The notes beneath the pieces were generated by a model, which did no database searches, had not been told where the DNA came from, and saw only the letters and a list, made by a program, of their open reading frames with translations. The translations under genes were made by a program, and so were the position numbers. Positions 5,168-6,391 of a stretch of 6,391 nucleotides of DNA are shown one piece after another (the stretch's first letter is position 1; each line of letters begins with the position of its first letter). Source of the DNA: Halobacteriales archaeon QH_10_70_21 (lineage in GTDB: Archaea; Halobacteriota; Halobacteria; Halobacteriales; Haloarculaceae); contig PXQM01000056.1 in assembly GCA_003021325.1 (NCBI GenBank), positions 1-6,391 of the forward strand, given 5' to 3'.

Positions 5168-6391
5168 CTACTCGACGTACCGGTACTTCCGCTCGCCCAT
5201 CCGGCCCCAGCCGTCGAAGACGAACTCGCCGTCGGGCGCGGTGAACTCCTCGACGGCGGTCTCCTCGTCGAAGTTATGGGAGTCGTGGACGTCCTCGTAC
5301 TCCTCGAAGGAGAGGTCGTAGCGGGATTCGAGCTGCTCGTCGATGTCCAGCGCCTGGACTTCCTCGAGGTAGTTCTCCTGGATGGTCTCGACGTGGATCT
5401 CCGCCTGGGCGCCGGAGCCGTAGGAGCCGACGAGGAGCTTCTCGCCGACGGCGTCCTCGCCCTCCTCGGCGAGCCGCTTGATGCCGGAGACGCGGGCGAC
5501 GTGGACCGAGCCGGTGTACCAGTTGCCGACGTGCCGGGAGATGTCCAGCGTCGGGTCGATGGTCCGCTCGTACCACTCCTGGTAGCTGTCGGTCCCCTTC
5601 AGCGCGTCCGTGTACTCGCCCAGCGCGTCCATGTAGGCCTCCTCGTCGTCGAAGGCCTCCGGGCGTGGCTGGCGGCCGATTTTCTCGCCGAGTTCGTCCT
5701 CTATCTCGGTGTCGCGGGTGATGTGGCAGTACGCCAGCACCGCTGCCTTCCGGACCATCCCCGGAAAGGGGGTGTGGAACGGCCCGAGCCGGAAGTCCTC
5801 GGGGTGGATGTCGCCGCCGACGGACTCGTAGTCGACCAGCGCCTCGCGCATCCGCGCCAGGTACCCCTTCACCGACCGCTTGCCGTCGACGCTGGGGAAC
5901 TGCTGCTGTGGCTTGAGGAAGTCCGTCTCGTCGGCGCTGCCGTAGCCCTGCACGGTCGACAGCTCAACGAGGTCGGGGTCCTCGCCGATGAGCATCGCGA
6001 CGGCGCCGGCGCCCTGCGTCGCCTCGCCGGGGTCGTCCCGCGCATAGAGGGCGGTGTCCGTCGCGATGACGAGCGCCGCACGGCCGCGGTTGCGGCCCGC
6101 CCGAATCCAGTTGTACGCGTCGTCGATGCTCTGGGTGCCCGCCACGCAGGCGAACTTCCGTTCGCCCTTGTTGGCGTGGTGGAAGTCGCCGTCGAACACC
6201 TGTTCGAGACAGCCCGCGATGTACGTCGAGACGGGCTTGGAGTGGTCGAAGGCGGACTCGGTCGCGACGTCGATGCGGCCGATGTCCTTTGGCTCCAGTC
6301 CCTTCCGCTTCATCAGCCGGTGGGCGGCGTTGGCGCCCATCGTCACGATGTCCTCGTAGGTGTCCGGCAGCGAACTGCCGTACAGGCCGAG
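5168..6391 (-). CDS. hmgB: Hydroxymethylglutaryl-CoA synthase, N-terminus beyond window
   Basis: The enzyme condenses acetyl-CoA with acetoacetyl-CoA to HMG-CoA, the step before HMG-CoA reductase in the mevalonate pathway, which supplies archaeal isoprenoid lipids. The frame stays open to the right edge and the visible part begins LGLYGSSLPDTYEDI, which lies inside the conserved N-terminal region, so the GTG at 6346 is not the real start and roughly the first 35-40 residues are missing. Counting from codon 6346, the expected catalytic residues are Glu30 (VATESAFDHSKPV), nucleophile Cys67 (KFACVAGTQSIDDAY) and His191 (GPFHTPFPGMVRKA). The conserved GNWYTGSVH (about 274-282) and SYGSG (308-312) are also present. 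The C-terminus is complete, ending Arg-Tyr-Val-Glu before TAG. The symbol follows haloarchaeal usage; mvaS is the bacterial name. The promoter is outside the window. Confidence 0.96.
   Translation of the reverse strand, partial: LGLYGSSLPDTYEDIVTMGANAAHRLMKRKGLEPKDIGRIDVATESAFDHSKPVSTYIAGCLEQVFDGDFHHANKGERKFACVAGTQSIDDAYNWIRAGRNRGRAALVIATDTALYARDDPGEATQGAGAVAMLIGEDPDLVELSTVQGYGSADETDFLKPQQQFPSVDGKRSVKGYLARMREALVDYESVGGDIHPEDFRLGPFHTPFPGMVRKAAVLAYCHITRDTEIEDELGEKIGRQPRPEAFDDEEAYMDALGEYTDALKGTDSYQEWYERTIDPTLDISRHVGNWYTGSVHVARVSGIKRLAEEGEDAVGEKLLVGSYGSGAQAEIHVETIQENYLEEVQALDIDEQLESRYDLSFEEYEDVHDSHNFDEETAVEEFTAPDGEFVFDGWGRMGERKYRYVE

Noticed and set aside
6054..6359. A plus-strand open frame opposite HMG-CoA synthase
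   Set aside because: Antisense shadow of a gene with clear catalytic motifs.

Overview
The window looks like haloarchaeal chromosome. It is very GC-rich, its proteins are loaded with Asp and Glu, start codons follow archaeal TATA-like elements by about 22-31 bp with no ribosome binding site (leaderless style), and the gene content is archaeal: an Lrp/AsnC regulator, carA, and an HMG-CoA synthase of the isoprenoid-lipid pathway. No RNA gene, CRISPR array, insertion sequence or attachment site was seen, and no gene-free stretch exceeds about 100 bp.

Layout, left to right. Positions 1-1704 (minus) hold an exported lipoprotein-like gene of unknown function that runs off the left edge and is broken by two frameshifts. 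One is an exact 8-bp tandem duplication at 583-599. The other lies next to the twin-arginine motif near 1663-1670. The two shifts cancel in frame, so the N-terminal tip and the C-terminal part share one frame and the middle lies in another. Upstream on the same strand, 52 bp away, is an Lrp/AsnC regulator (1757-2170). It is divergent from carA (2273-3337, plus), the glutaminase subunit of carbamoyl-phosphate synthase. The 102-bp region between them carries two related palindromes of the form TACG-N5-CGTA, 52 bp apart, which are good candidates for operators of the regulator.

A GNAT acetyltransferase (3393-4028, plus) follows carA in place of carB. It converges, with a 9-bp gap, on a two-transmembrane protein with an extracellular HELLH putative zinc-protease domain (4038-5114, minus). 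Beyond that is the HMG-CoA synthase gene (5168 to the right edge, minus), which lacks only its N-terminus.

The genes do not form one pathway. carA and HMG-CoA synthase are core metabolism, and the lipoprotein and metalloprotease are cell-surface accessory genes. I see no convincing evidence of a wholly new system. The most informative features are the frameshifted lipoprotein gene and the paired operators between the regulator and carA.
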